This document shows, piece by piece, positions 15,001 to 21,129 of a stretch of DNA of 21,816 nt (within the stretch, counting starts at the first letter, position 1; each line of letters begins with the position of its first letter). Position numbers and translations under genes: made by a program. The notes under the pieces are model-generated. The model saw nothing but the letters and a program-made list of their open reading frames with translations. It did no database searches and was not told the origin of the DNA. Location: NCBI GenBank assembly GCA_002692605.1, contig NZLE01000110.1, forward strand, positions 1 to 21,816, written 5' to 3'. The stretch comes from Opitutia bacterium. GTDB lineage: Bacteria > Verrucomicrobiota > Verrucomicrobiia > Opitutales > Seribacteraceae.

Positions 15001-15161
15001 CGGACGCGGCGGTTTCCGAAGCATTGGAATTGGCCGAGCAATTCTTTTGGCGCGAGGCAAAGGAGAACCTTTTGCGAAGAAACCAGGCGACCACCGCCGC
15101 ACCGGGCAAATACAAGAAGCAAGTGCAGGAATATTTTCGTCGCATCGCGGAGGGCGAGTGA
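12030..15161 (+). CDS. DUF4175-family membrane protein with very long periplasmic coiled coil
   Basis: The largest protein in the window (1043 residues). Three membrane helices are visible at about 20-40, 53-75 and 144-163. Between the second and third lies a cytosolic stretch with EEANPDLLDTLNCAVELE, the DUF4175-like segment. After helix 3, residues about 165-490 form beta-rich, probably Ig-like periplasmic domains (for example RGSKYAFIEFVEEGETVRM, and the linker VEITEPAKDLQLPADAQF). From about 500 to the end the sequence is Glu/Gln/Lys-rich helix with heptad character, including a low-complexity linker KGKGKPQEQSETSDESEPQ near 635-655. DUF4175 proteins are known from MoxR-linked clusters, but function is unknown. 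The start codon overlaps the BatA-like gene by 8 nt and its stop overlaps the next gene as GTGA. Confidence 0.82.
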   Translation: MPEFLRRLRREAMLFLFSRSMLALIGGLLLWPILVLAVDAYDLFFPILEQDALFWVVGALGLSVLSLLLALGYFLRKTPSSAEMARQVEEANPDLLDTLNCAVELEGKSKTTELSFMEKRVLAVTEEKAKQLAWGRGTRPGSTYWVSLLIGLIMGGALSGWSMGSSPVLKAFDSMSEEPGLSVFTTKTGSAQASTYEASAEFSRGTDVSVFADVTRGHRGSKYAFIEFVEEGETVRMDMLSTPIMGRFEFVVPALRDDFKYRVSTPSIEGDWHRLTPYDPPSLTSAKWKVKPPAYLRQDNIEHEGFGYLRVPEGSEITLQLEVGTLPERVQAVLRGSDGNRTLTQVASQTFEHRFVLIEEWSGLVELSDSEKPDRDPIAYDEVVLSPIPDEPPLVEITEPAKDLQLPADAQFLLEVYASDDHGVADVRINVSHAGKQEEETIFVEPEEREKSLAYVFDLNERALAVGDVITYMALAVDNKEPEGQIARSEIYFIEVLPPEGNSTENEGDGEGEMESKEIPVRDFINKTKKIIRSTYDGMLERDEVLKERASLAIAADALGLKHQMTKVYDENEGAFPIQDGIDLGELLNEATYHIEQTEIYAGDLMLEDSLEPSEKTLRKLVQLYALLRKMQKQKSKGKGKPQEQSETSDESEPQEQAEESESLAEQLEDLGKDLKKLEELQDRQKDLNAEIGRSAGSGAKGERNQRSSQEQEGIRRDLEEIREDWYDRSGKLGEVANLDLAGDEMKDSAGDLRRDDPRGAQPHGDLAAEALGDAISQVEGKMAGLASRMVDQLSDRAEGLAQRQGDLAEETERASPGQGESLKNLQDELNEELKDFLEQMDQTARSLGNFNENAMEDLLESARESREGGLESSGKRASNSLLYEAFPQAKREEEKVERNLEDLQEDMEGVADKLRNLGNQALQELVENLMRMQQELPGMGEEEMRQSSSEIADSLGALKNSDEHERLQNVTRFFEQLAISEDPLGSKSMADAAVSEALELAEQFFWREAKENLLRRNQATTAAPGKYKKQVQEYFRRIAEGE
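15149..15154 (+). promoter_or_regulatory. Ribosome binding site for the second VWA gene
   Basis: GGAGGG inside the end of the DUF4175 gene is a strong Shine-Dalgarno sequence. It lies 3 nt before GTG 15158 (which overlaps the stop as GTGA) and 9 nt before GTG 15164. Either spacing is off the optimum, so the true start is one of these two, two codons apart. Confidence 0.55.
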
Positions 15162-17323
15162 ACGTGGGCTTGGATTGGCCGCTTTCGCCTTTTTTGTTGG
15201 GTCTGCTTGCCCTGGCTCTGCTCCTTCTGCTTATCTTTCACGGCAGGAGCTTGCTTCGATCCACCTTATCCTCCCTGGCTTGGAAGCTTCTTTTTCTACG
15301 CGGTTGTGTCTTACTTCTTCTGCTTTTTCTGATTGCCCGACCATACCTCGATACGGAGGAACCGGACTCCAGTAAGTTGCGTTTGCTTAACTTGGTGGAT
15401 CTTTCGGGAAGCATGGACGTTCGTGACGACAAGCAGGGACTCCGCCGGATCGAGGAGGTACGTCCAATTTTGGATTGGTCGAGGGAGGACTCCTGGCTCA
15501 CTCTCCGAAACAAGGAGTATGGAAAAGTCGAGAATTTGGGTTTCTCCAAGCATATCGATCGGTTGACCGGTCAATCCTGGTCCCAGACCGAATTGGGCAG
15601 GAAAACCGCATTGGGCGATGCTTTGAACGAAGGGTTGGCCAAGAAAGAGGACAAGACCGTTTTGGGTTCGGTGGTCGTCTTTTCGGACGGTATGAACAAC
15701 CATGGCACGTCCTTTCTGGAAGTGGCGAAGGAATATCGTTCGCAGGGGATACCAGTCAACGTGGTCGGAGTCGGTAGCGTCTTGCCCCGTGGAGATTTGC
15801 GTATTGCGTTCGATGACCGAAAGCCCAATGCCGTGGCAAAGGAGGAATTGGTTCTGAAAGCGGAGGTGACTAACCAATATGGTCAGGATCATTCCGCCAA
15901 CGTGAAACTTCTCTCCGGCGAGGAGACCATAGAAGTGCTTCCCTTGACTCTGAAGGCGGGTGAAAAGAGACGAGTTTCGTTTTCACCCTATGTGCCGAAG
16001 GTCGCAGGCCCCAAGCGCTTTCGTTTGGAAATTGATTCGCCGAATTGGGATGCCGATCCCTCCAACGATTCCGATTCCCTCTTAGTTGTGGTGAATCCCC
16101 CCGAGCGGTTTTCTCTGCTCTATCTTTCGAGCCAGGCCCGTCCCCTGTATCCGTTCGTCAAGCGTGTTTTGGGAAATGAGGAAAGGTTTGAACTCAATTC
16201 CTTGGTTCGCCTGGGAGAAAAGGTCTTTCATGCATTCGGTGAGAAGGTACAACCGAATTACCCGACCGATCCGGGCTTCTGGATGGATTTCGATGCCGTT
16301 CTCATGGATTTGGATGCCTTGCCCGAACTTAATGCCACCGTGGTTTCCTCGCTCAAGGACTTCGTGCAGAAGAGAGGGGGCGGACTCTTGTTTTTCGGGG
16401 CCTTGCAGGGTGCCCGCGAGCGTTTGGGTGGCTTAATTCCCGTGAAGACTTTGGAACGGGTCGAGGCCAAGGGAAATCTCTCTCTCAGCGTTTTTGAGGA
16501 ACCTTTGTTTGGGCCTGAAGACGAGGTCGAGGATATGAAGCCTTTTCTTCCGGGCCGTTTGCCGGGATATTTCGTCAAGGAGCAAAATCAGGGAGCTCGT
16601 GGAGTGGTGGTCTCCAAGGCGAACGGCAAACCCGTGCTTAGCATTCAGGCATATGGAGCGGGCAAGGTCGGTTATTGGGGAGTTCCCCATGATTGGCGCC
16701 GGGCCTTGGCGGATGAGGACGGGGCCAAGGAATTCCGAAAATTTTGGCAGGCTTTGGTTCAATGGCTGGGCGAAGGCGGTGAGGAGCGTCTCAAAATCCA
16801 GGAGTCCGAGAAACTCCTGCTGCGGGGCGTGGAAACCGCTTTGCGGGTGGAAGCCTTGGGTTCGGATTTCGAACCTTCCACGGATGCTTTGGTCAAGGCC
16901 GAGGTGCAAGGGCCGGATGGGTTTTCCCAATCGGTTCAACTGTATCCCGAAGGATCGGTCGCCGGTCAGTATGCCGGATCCTTTCGCCCGGTTCTTCCCG
17001 GGGCCTATGAGGTTTCCTATTCGCTCCATTTCCCGGACGGCGAGACCCTTTCATCCTCCAACTATTTGAGAGTTTCCGAAACGGGGGAGGAAGCGAAGAA
17101 CCTATCCTACGCCGAACGCGAATTGAAGACCCTCGCCAACCTCACTGGTGGTCAGTTTTTGCCCATTTCACAGATGCATGCGGATTGGAAGCCCAACTTT
17201 GCCGAGGATTTGCCGGTGGTGCGTAAACGCCGGAGTTTGGCGGATGCTTGGCCGATTTTCATCGCCATGTTTTTGGCGGCCGGGATTGAGTGGATCATGA
17301 GGAGACAAGCGGGGTTGAAATGA
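15158..17323 (+). CDS. Membrane-anchored VWA protein with amidotransferase-like domain
   Basis: A 721-residue protein starting at GTG 15158 (or GTG 15164). Two N-terminal membrane helices (about 11-28 and 43-60) are followed by a VWA domain with the full MIDAS LVDLSGSMDV (D81, S83, S85) and VVVFSDGMNNHGTS. A CARDB-like beta domain follows (LVLKAEVTNQYGQDHSANVK). Then comes a class I amidotransferase-like fold in DAVLMDLDALPELNATVVSS and GGGLLFFGALQGARERLGG, with no catalytic Cys-His-Glu triad apparent. Another beta region comes next, then a C-terminal helix (AWPIFIAMFLAAGIEWIM). This layout is that of the VWA/GATase-like membrane proteins found beside BatA and DUF4159 genes. Most of the chain would be periplasmic. 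Frames upstream of 15158 belong to the DUF4175 gene. The stop overlaps the HEAT gene as ATGA. Confidence 0.85.
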   Translation: MNVGLDWPLSPFLLGLLALALLLLLIFHGRSLLRSTLSSLAWKLLFLRGCVLLLLLFLIARPYLDTEEPDSSKLRLLNLVDLSGSMDVRDDKQGLRRIEEVRPILDWSREDSWLTLRNKEYGKVENLGFSKHIDRLTGQSWSQTELGRKTALGDALNEGLAKKEDKTVLGSVVVFSDGMNNHGTSFLEVAKEYRSQGIPVNVVGVGSVLPRGDLRIAFDDRKPNAVAKEELVLKAEVTNQYGQDHSANVKLLSGEETIEVLPLTLKAGEKRRVSFSPYVPKVAGPKRFRLEIDSPNWDADPSNDSDSLLVVVNPPERFSLLYLSSQARPLYPFVKRVLGNEERFELNSLVRLGEKVFHAFGEKVQPNYPTDPGFWMDFDAVLMDLDALPELNATVVSSLKDFVQKRGGGLLFFGALQGARERLGGLIPVKTLERVEAKGNLSLSVFEEPLFGPEDEVEDMKPFLPGRLPGYFVKEQNQGARGVVVSKANGKPVLSIQAYGAGKVGYWGVPHDWRRALADEDGAKEFRKFWQALVQWLGEGGEERLKIQESEKLLLRGVETALRVEALGSDFEPSTDALVKAEVQGPDGFSQSVQLYPEGSVAGQYAGSFRPVLPGAYEVSYSLHFPDGETLSSSNYLRVSETGEEAKNLSYAERELKTLANLTGGQFLPISQMHADWKPNFAEDLPVVRKRRSLADAWPIFIAMFLAAGIEWIMRRQAGLK

Positions 17324-18912
17324 GGCAGCGTTTTTCTCAATCCCTTGTTTTCTTCGCAGGCACCACCCTTTGCCTGTTCGGACAAGCCCCTTCCGAGGAT
17401 CCTCTGGCCCCGACCAGTCTATCCGCAAACGGACGCCAGGACGGAAACGTCTCCGCTCCCAAGCCGATTCGTTCCTCACAGGCCGAGACCGTTCGGAAGG
17501 CGGGGGAGGACCTGAGGTTTGGTGAGGAAGGTGCTCGGGTGGGGGCGGCAAAGTTGTTGGGCAAGTACCCCGGTTCTCTTTCCTCAATGATGCTCGTTGG
17601 GGCTCTCGATGACCAAAGCGCCTTGGTTCGACGGGCATCCATGGTCTCCTTGGCCGAGCAAGCCAACAATGGCTACCCCCTGTACGATAAGTCTCTGGTC
17701 GAAAAGGTTTTCTCCAAGCTCGGAGATCCCGACGTCGAAGTCAGGCGCGAAGTTACCGCGATGATTCCTCGGATAGTGAGTGGTTTGATGCGCGGAGGGA
17801 TGGAGGTTGTTGAAATCAACGGACAAAAGGTGTATCGGTCCGTACCCGCCAATCTGCGTCCGGATTTGCATCAGTTGGCAATCCGGGCATTTTCCGACGA
17901 AGATGCAATTGTCAGACAGAATCTCCTCAAGTACCACCAATACATCCGGGTCGCATTGCCCGCTTCCACATTGGTCAGTTTGTTGGGCGATCCGGACCAA
18001 AGGGTTCAGCTTGAGGCTCTTGGACGAGTCTACTCCAATGCTTCCAAGCGTCCCGTGGTTGAAAAGATCAAGGAACTCTCCTCTCACCCCGAAAAAGGCA
18101 TTCGGCTGAAGGTGGTGGACGTGGCTCGGGACTCCAACCGTTACAATCCCGCTTACCGTGGTATCTTGCGCGCCATGACCAAGGATGCCGATCCTGAAGT
18201 CACGTCCATGGCTGCGGTTGAACTGGCTCGTTTCGGAGAGAGAATTGCCGGGGACGTGATCGAGAGAATCAAGCAGTACTTGCTCGCGGCTCGCGGAATG
18301 AGTTCTCAGGTAACCACAATTCTTTACGCAGTCTCCGCGATGGGCAAGGATGGCATTCAGGTTTACAGAGCCCTCACCGAGCACAGCAGTTCGAAAATGA
18401 GATCCATCGCTTGGCAGAGATACCTAAGTCTGAGTTCGGGCTGGCAGACTCCCGAAGCTTGGCTTCCCGGAATGTCGGATCGGGACAAGGGTGTTCGGGA
18501 TGCGATTTTGATGAGCCTGCGTGGGCGCGTAAAGTCCCTGAAAACCGAGGAATTGGGTGAACTTGTCGGGAGTCCCTATGCGGACGTGCGCATTTTCGCA
18601 GGTCAGACTTTGCTCACAGCTGATCAGGAGGCATTCGACCAATATGGATTCGACTTGCTGATCGATGAGGACACGGTGGTGCGCTCCACCACGCTGCGGG
18701 CCATGGGAGTGAGGCGGGTTACGGGATGGGTGAGGATTATGTCTCGTTCCCTGTTGGATGAAGATTACGTCATTCAAAGAGTGGCCATGGATGCGTTGCT
18801 CACGGATCGACATGAGGGAGTAAAGGCATTGAAGGAGTACGTCGCGGGCAATCCGCAAGCGCGGATCAGCGCCCTTGCCCGCGCCGAATTGGATAGATTG
18901 GGGGTACGATAG
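17320..18912 (+). CDS. Secreted HEAT-repeat protein
   Basis: A 530-residue protein with a signal peptide (MRQRFSQSLVFFAGTTLCLF, likely cut after FGQA; not a lipobox). A Pro/Ser-rich linker leads into an alpha solenoid with about ten HEAT-like repeats. Examples are DDQSALVRRASMVSLAEQ, GDPDVEVRREVTAMIP, SDEDAIVRQNLLKYH, GDPDQRVQLEALGRV, KDADPEVTSMAAVELARFG, SDRDKGVRDAILMSLRG and DEDTVVRSTTLRAMG. Such repeats are scaffolds for protein-protein contacts; no catalytic motif is seen. The ATG at 17320 overlaps the VWA gene's stop and directly precedes the signal peptide, so the in-frame ATG at 17290 is rejected. Its position inside the cluster suggests it is a periplasmic part of the same assembly. 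Confidence 0.83.
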   Translation: MRQRFSQSLVFFAGTTLCLFGQAPSEDPLAPTSLSANGRQDGNVSAPKPIRSSQAETVRKAGEDLRFGEEGARVGAAKLLGKYPGSLSSMMLVGALDDQSALVRRASMVSLAEQANNGYPLYDKSLVEKVFSKLGDPDVEVRREVTAMIPRIVSGLMRGGMEVVEINGQKVYRSVPANLRPDLHQLAIRAFSDEDAIVRQNLLKYHQYIRVALPASTLVSLLGDPDQRVQLEALGRVYSNASKRPVVEKIKELSSHPEKGIRLKVVDVARDSNRYNPAYRGILRAMTKDADPEVTSMAAVELARFGERIAGDVIERIKQYLLAARGMSSQVTTILYAVSAMGKDGIQVYRALTEHSSSKMRSIAWQRYLSLSSGWQTPEAWLPGMSDRDKGVRDAILMSLRGRVKSLKTEELGELVGSPYADVRIFAGQTLLTADQEAFDQYGFDLLIDEDTVVRSTTLRAMGVRRVTGWVRIMSRSLLDEDYVIQRVAMDALLTDRHEGVKALKEYVAGNPQARISALARAELDRLGVR

Positions 18913-18915
18913 CCC

Positions 18916-19914
18916 ATGAGAGCGCTTGTTCTGATCTTTTGTTTCGGTTTGTTCTCGGAGAGCGGGCAAACCATGGAGGCTCAGGAAGTTGATGCCTTGC
19001 GCAGCAGTGGTATCCGAATCGTGACTCTGATGAGGAACCTGAACGCCACGCGGAAGTATCCGGACGCCTTACCGAGTCTTTTGAAGACGATGAATGAGGA
19101 AACCTCCACCCGTTTTGACACCGATCCGCTCTTCATTTCTGAACTGACCGACGAACGTCTGATGGAAAACCCCATCCTTTACGTAAATTGTGATGACCAA
19201 CCGAACTTGGAGTTTCCTGCGGAAGAATTGGCTGCCTTGAGGCGTTACATGGAGCAGGGAGGGTTCGTCTATTTGGATGCGGGAATCAAGGCTTCCTTTC
19301 TCGGCGCGGATCTTGGTCACAGTTATGCGGCTTGGGAGGAAAGACCCGAAGTGAATGAGCTCTTCCGACAGGTCTATCCGGAAAAATCCTTCTTACCCTT
19401 ACCGCGTAACCATGAGATTTTCAGAAGTTTTTATAAGGGCCTGCCCAAGAACAGGGATTTGATGATCGAAGCCAACCAAAAGAGATTACCCGAAACCGTA
19501 CTGACCTTCGTGGAGCAGGAAAAGTGGCCGCAAGGGACTTATTCTTTTGTCGGAATGAAGGTCAAGGGCCGATTGGCTTGCGTTGCCTCTCCGATTTGCG
19601 CGATGGGGTGGGGCAAGGACGAGTTCGGTTCCTGGATTCCGCCGATTTCCTTTCGCATTCGCGAATCCGCCGAAAACTTTGACGAGAATCTCAAACTTGC
19701 CTCCTTTTCGGGAGGGACCTATGAAGTGACCCGGGAAGACGGCTTGAAGGACGTGATCTACTCCCAACTCGGCCAACGTCCCTTGTGGGTCAAGGAACCG
19801 AATGGGAGATGGCGAATTTTCAAATATTATTCGGGAGAGGAAATCAGCAACTATGCGCATGCCTTCTATACCCGTTTGGGGATGAATGTCTTTCTTTATG
19901 CCTTGCTTAACTAG
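18916..19914 (+). CDS. DUF4159 domain protein
   Basis: A 332-residue protein with a short hydrophobic N-terminus (MRALVLIFCFGLF), probably a signal peptide. It matches DUF4159 in pattern: a short Tyr-containing stretch (RKYPDALPSLLKTMNEETST), a helix, then NPILYVNCDDQP, ELAALRRYMEQGGFVYLDAG, EVNELFRQVYPEK, LPLPRNHEIFRSFYKGLP, and a C-terminal helix ending LGMNVFLYALLN. DUF4159 has an amidotransferase-like fold and usually accompanies MoxR/BatA genes, sometimes fused to BatA; here it is separate. The usual acidic pair after G-G-F is reduced to a single Asp. It starts 3 nt after the HEAT gene with no Shine-Dalgarno sequence, so it is probably translated by coupling. Biochemical role unknown. 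Confidence 0.8.
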   Translation: MRALVLIFCFGLFSESGQTMEAQEVDALRSSGIRIVTLMRNLNATRKYPDALPSLLKTMNEETSTRFDTDPLFISELTDERLMENPILYVNCDDQPNLEFPAEELAALRRYMEQGGFVYLDAGIKASFLGADLGHSYAAWEERPEVNELFRQVYPEKSFLPLPRNHEIFRSFYKGLPKNRDLMIEANQKRLPETVLTFVEQEKWPQGTYSFVGMKVKGRLACVASPICAMGWGKDEFGSWIPPISFRIRESAENFDENLKLASFSGGTYEVTREDGLKDVIYSQLGQRPLWVKEPNGRWRIFKYYSGEEISNYAHAFYTRLGMNVFLYALLN

Positions 19915-19941
19915 ATCGATCTGAGCTTATCTTGCTTATCC

Positions 19942-20355
19942 ATGAAAGATTTTGAGTTCCCAACCCCGCCGGAACCGAAGGAGGTTCCTTTTTACCGGAG
20001 AATCCCATCGGTCTACTATTGGTGGTTCGGGGCTGTTTTTTTCTTGGGATTGACTATCATTTGGCTTCCTTCCCAATGCACGCTTGATTATCTGGACTCA
20101 ACCGAAGTCACCGATGAACTGCAGGGCTTCCCGAAAGTGGATCAGGACAAGGAATTGGAATTTCGCGAAGACCAGCTTTGGTACCGAATCGGAGCGACCG
20201 AACCCTTCACCGGAGTCGCGGAGGCCTTTCATGACAACGGAGAGGTCAGGAGTCGGACCAAGGTGCGCGATGGCTTGGCCTATGGCCTGATTGAAGTATG
20301 GGATGAAAACGGAACTTTGACGGGCCCCAAATTCAAGAATGAGTTCGGAAAATGA
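19942..20355 (+). CDS. Membrane-anchored protein with MORN/YwqK-like repeats
   Basis: A 137-residue protein. A Pro-rich cytosolic N-terminus (FPTPPEPKEVPFYRRIP) precedes one transmembrane helix (YYWWFGAVFFLGLTIIWLP, about 25-44); the rest is probably periplasmic. The C-terminal half has FTGVAEAFHDNGEVRSRTKV then DGLAYGLIEVWDENGTL, the pattern of MORN_2/YwqK-type repeats (G-x-a-x-x-[FW]-x-x-N-G-x-[LV]). No enzymatic residues are evident. It lies 27 nt after the DUF4159 gene without a Shine-Dalgarno sequence, and its stop overlaps the TPR gene as ATGA, so it belongs to the same transcription unit. Family assignment is moderate because only about two repeats are present. Confidence 0.7.
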   Translation: MKDFEFPTPPEPKEVPFYRRIPSVYYWWFGAVFFLGLTIIWLPSQCTLDYLDSTEVTDELQGFPKVDQDKELEFREDQLWYRIGATEPFTGVAEAFHDNGEVRSRTKVRDGLAYGLIEVWDENGTLTGPKFKNEFGK

Positions 20356-21119
20356 GATGGGTTGCCTTTCCGGCTCTTTGGGTTGTCGCATCCCTACCTA
20401 TCTTTGCTTCGGAAACGGTTTTACCACCCGATGAACTTCGGGGGCATCTTACCGAGTTCAAGCTTCGCGAGGAAACCCTGAATCGGCGCATCGAGGAGAA
20501 TCCCGAGAATCTGTCCGCGCTTTCCGCAAGGGGAGACGCCCGGATGTTTTTGGGCAATTTCGAAGGAGCCCGTGAGGATTATGCGAAAATGATCGAATTG
20601 GATCCAACCTTGGAGGTTTCCCATTGGCGGATTGGAATCGCGTACTTTTATCTGGGCGAGTTCGTAAAAGCGGAGAGACAGTTCGAGATTTATCACCGGT
20701 ACGATGCGGTCGATCGAGAGAATGGGATTTGGCGTTTCATGTCTCAGACCAGCGCTCAAGGCGAAGAGAAGGCCCGAAAGGACTTGTTGCCCTATGAGCA
20801 AACGGACCGTCCTCCCTATCCTTGGCTCTATGAGATGTTTCAGGGAAAGATCGAGCCCGATGAAATCTTCCAGCGGATTGAGGAAGCCGGTTTCCCCCGC
20901 GGATATGAGGAGAGAGTGCGTTTTCATGCCGATTTGTACGTGGGTATTTATCTGGAATTAGTCAAAGGAGACAAGAAGGCGGCGCTCCAACACTTGCGGA
21001 ATGCGGTTGCCAACCAATATGGTCGCGCCACCGGAACCTACATGTGGCAGGTTGCCCGCCTGCACCACGCTCGTCTTGGAAAATCCTTCGAGTCCGCTCC
21101 TCTGAATCCTTCCCGATAA
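20352..21119 (+). CDS. Secreted TPR-repeat protein
   Basis: A 255-residue protein with a signal peptide (MRWVAFPALWVVASLPIFA, cut before SET). Residues about 50-120 hold two clear tetratricopeptide units: ENLSALSARGDARMFLGNFE with GAREDYAKMIELDP, and SHWRIGIAYFYLGEFVKAER with QFEIYHRYD. A less regular helical region follows and a further TPR-like unit (DLYVGIYLELVKGDKKAALQ with HLRNAVANQY) stands near the C-terminus, an arrangement reminiscent of NlpI-like proteins. There is no lipobox. It is the last gene of the MoxR cluster, overlaps the MORN-like gene by 4 nt, and converges on the EI24-like gene with a 10-nt gap. In Bacteroidetes Bat operons, TPR proteins (BatC/BatE) hold a similar place; homology to those is not shown. 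Confidence 0.8.
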   Translation: MRWVAFPALWVVASLPIFASETVLPPDELRGHLTEFKLREETLNRRIEENPENLSALSARGDARMFLGNFEGAREDYAKMIELDPTLEVSHWRIGIAYFYLGEFVKAERQFEIYHRYDAVDRENGIWRFMSQTSAQGEEKARKDLLPYEQTDRPPYPWLYEMFQGKIEPDEIFQRIEEAGFPRGYEERVRFHADLYVGIYLELVKGDKKAALQHLRNAVANQYGRATGTYMWQVARLHHARLGKSFESAPLNPSR

Positions 21120-21129
21120 GCTCGGAGAA

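Noticed and set aside
13005..15122. 705-codon minus-strand open frame opposite the DUF4175 gene
   Set aside because: Very long, but its Leu/Phe/Gln/Arg-rich repetitive composition is the reverse complement of the Glu/Lys-rich coiled-coil region; no domain is visible and the plus-strand gene is well supported.
15047..15157. Upstream extension of the second VWA gene
   Set aside because: It is the DUF4175 gene in another frame; the strong GGAGGG and the GTGA junction place the start at 15158 or 15164.
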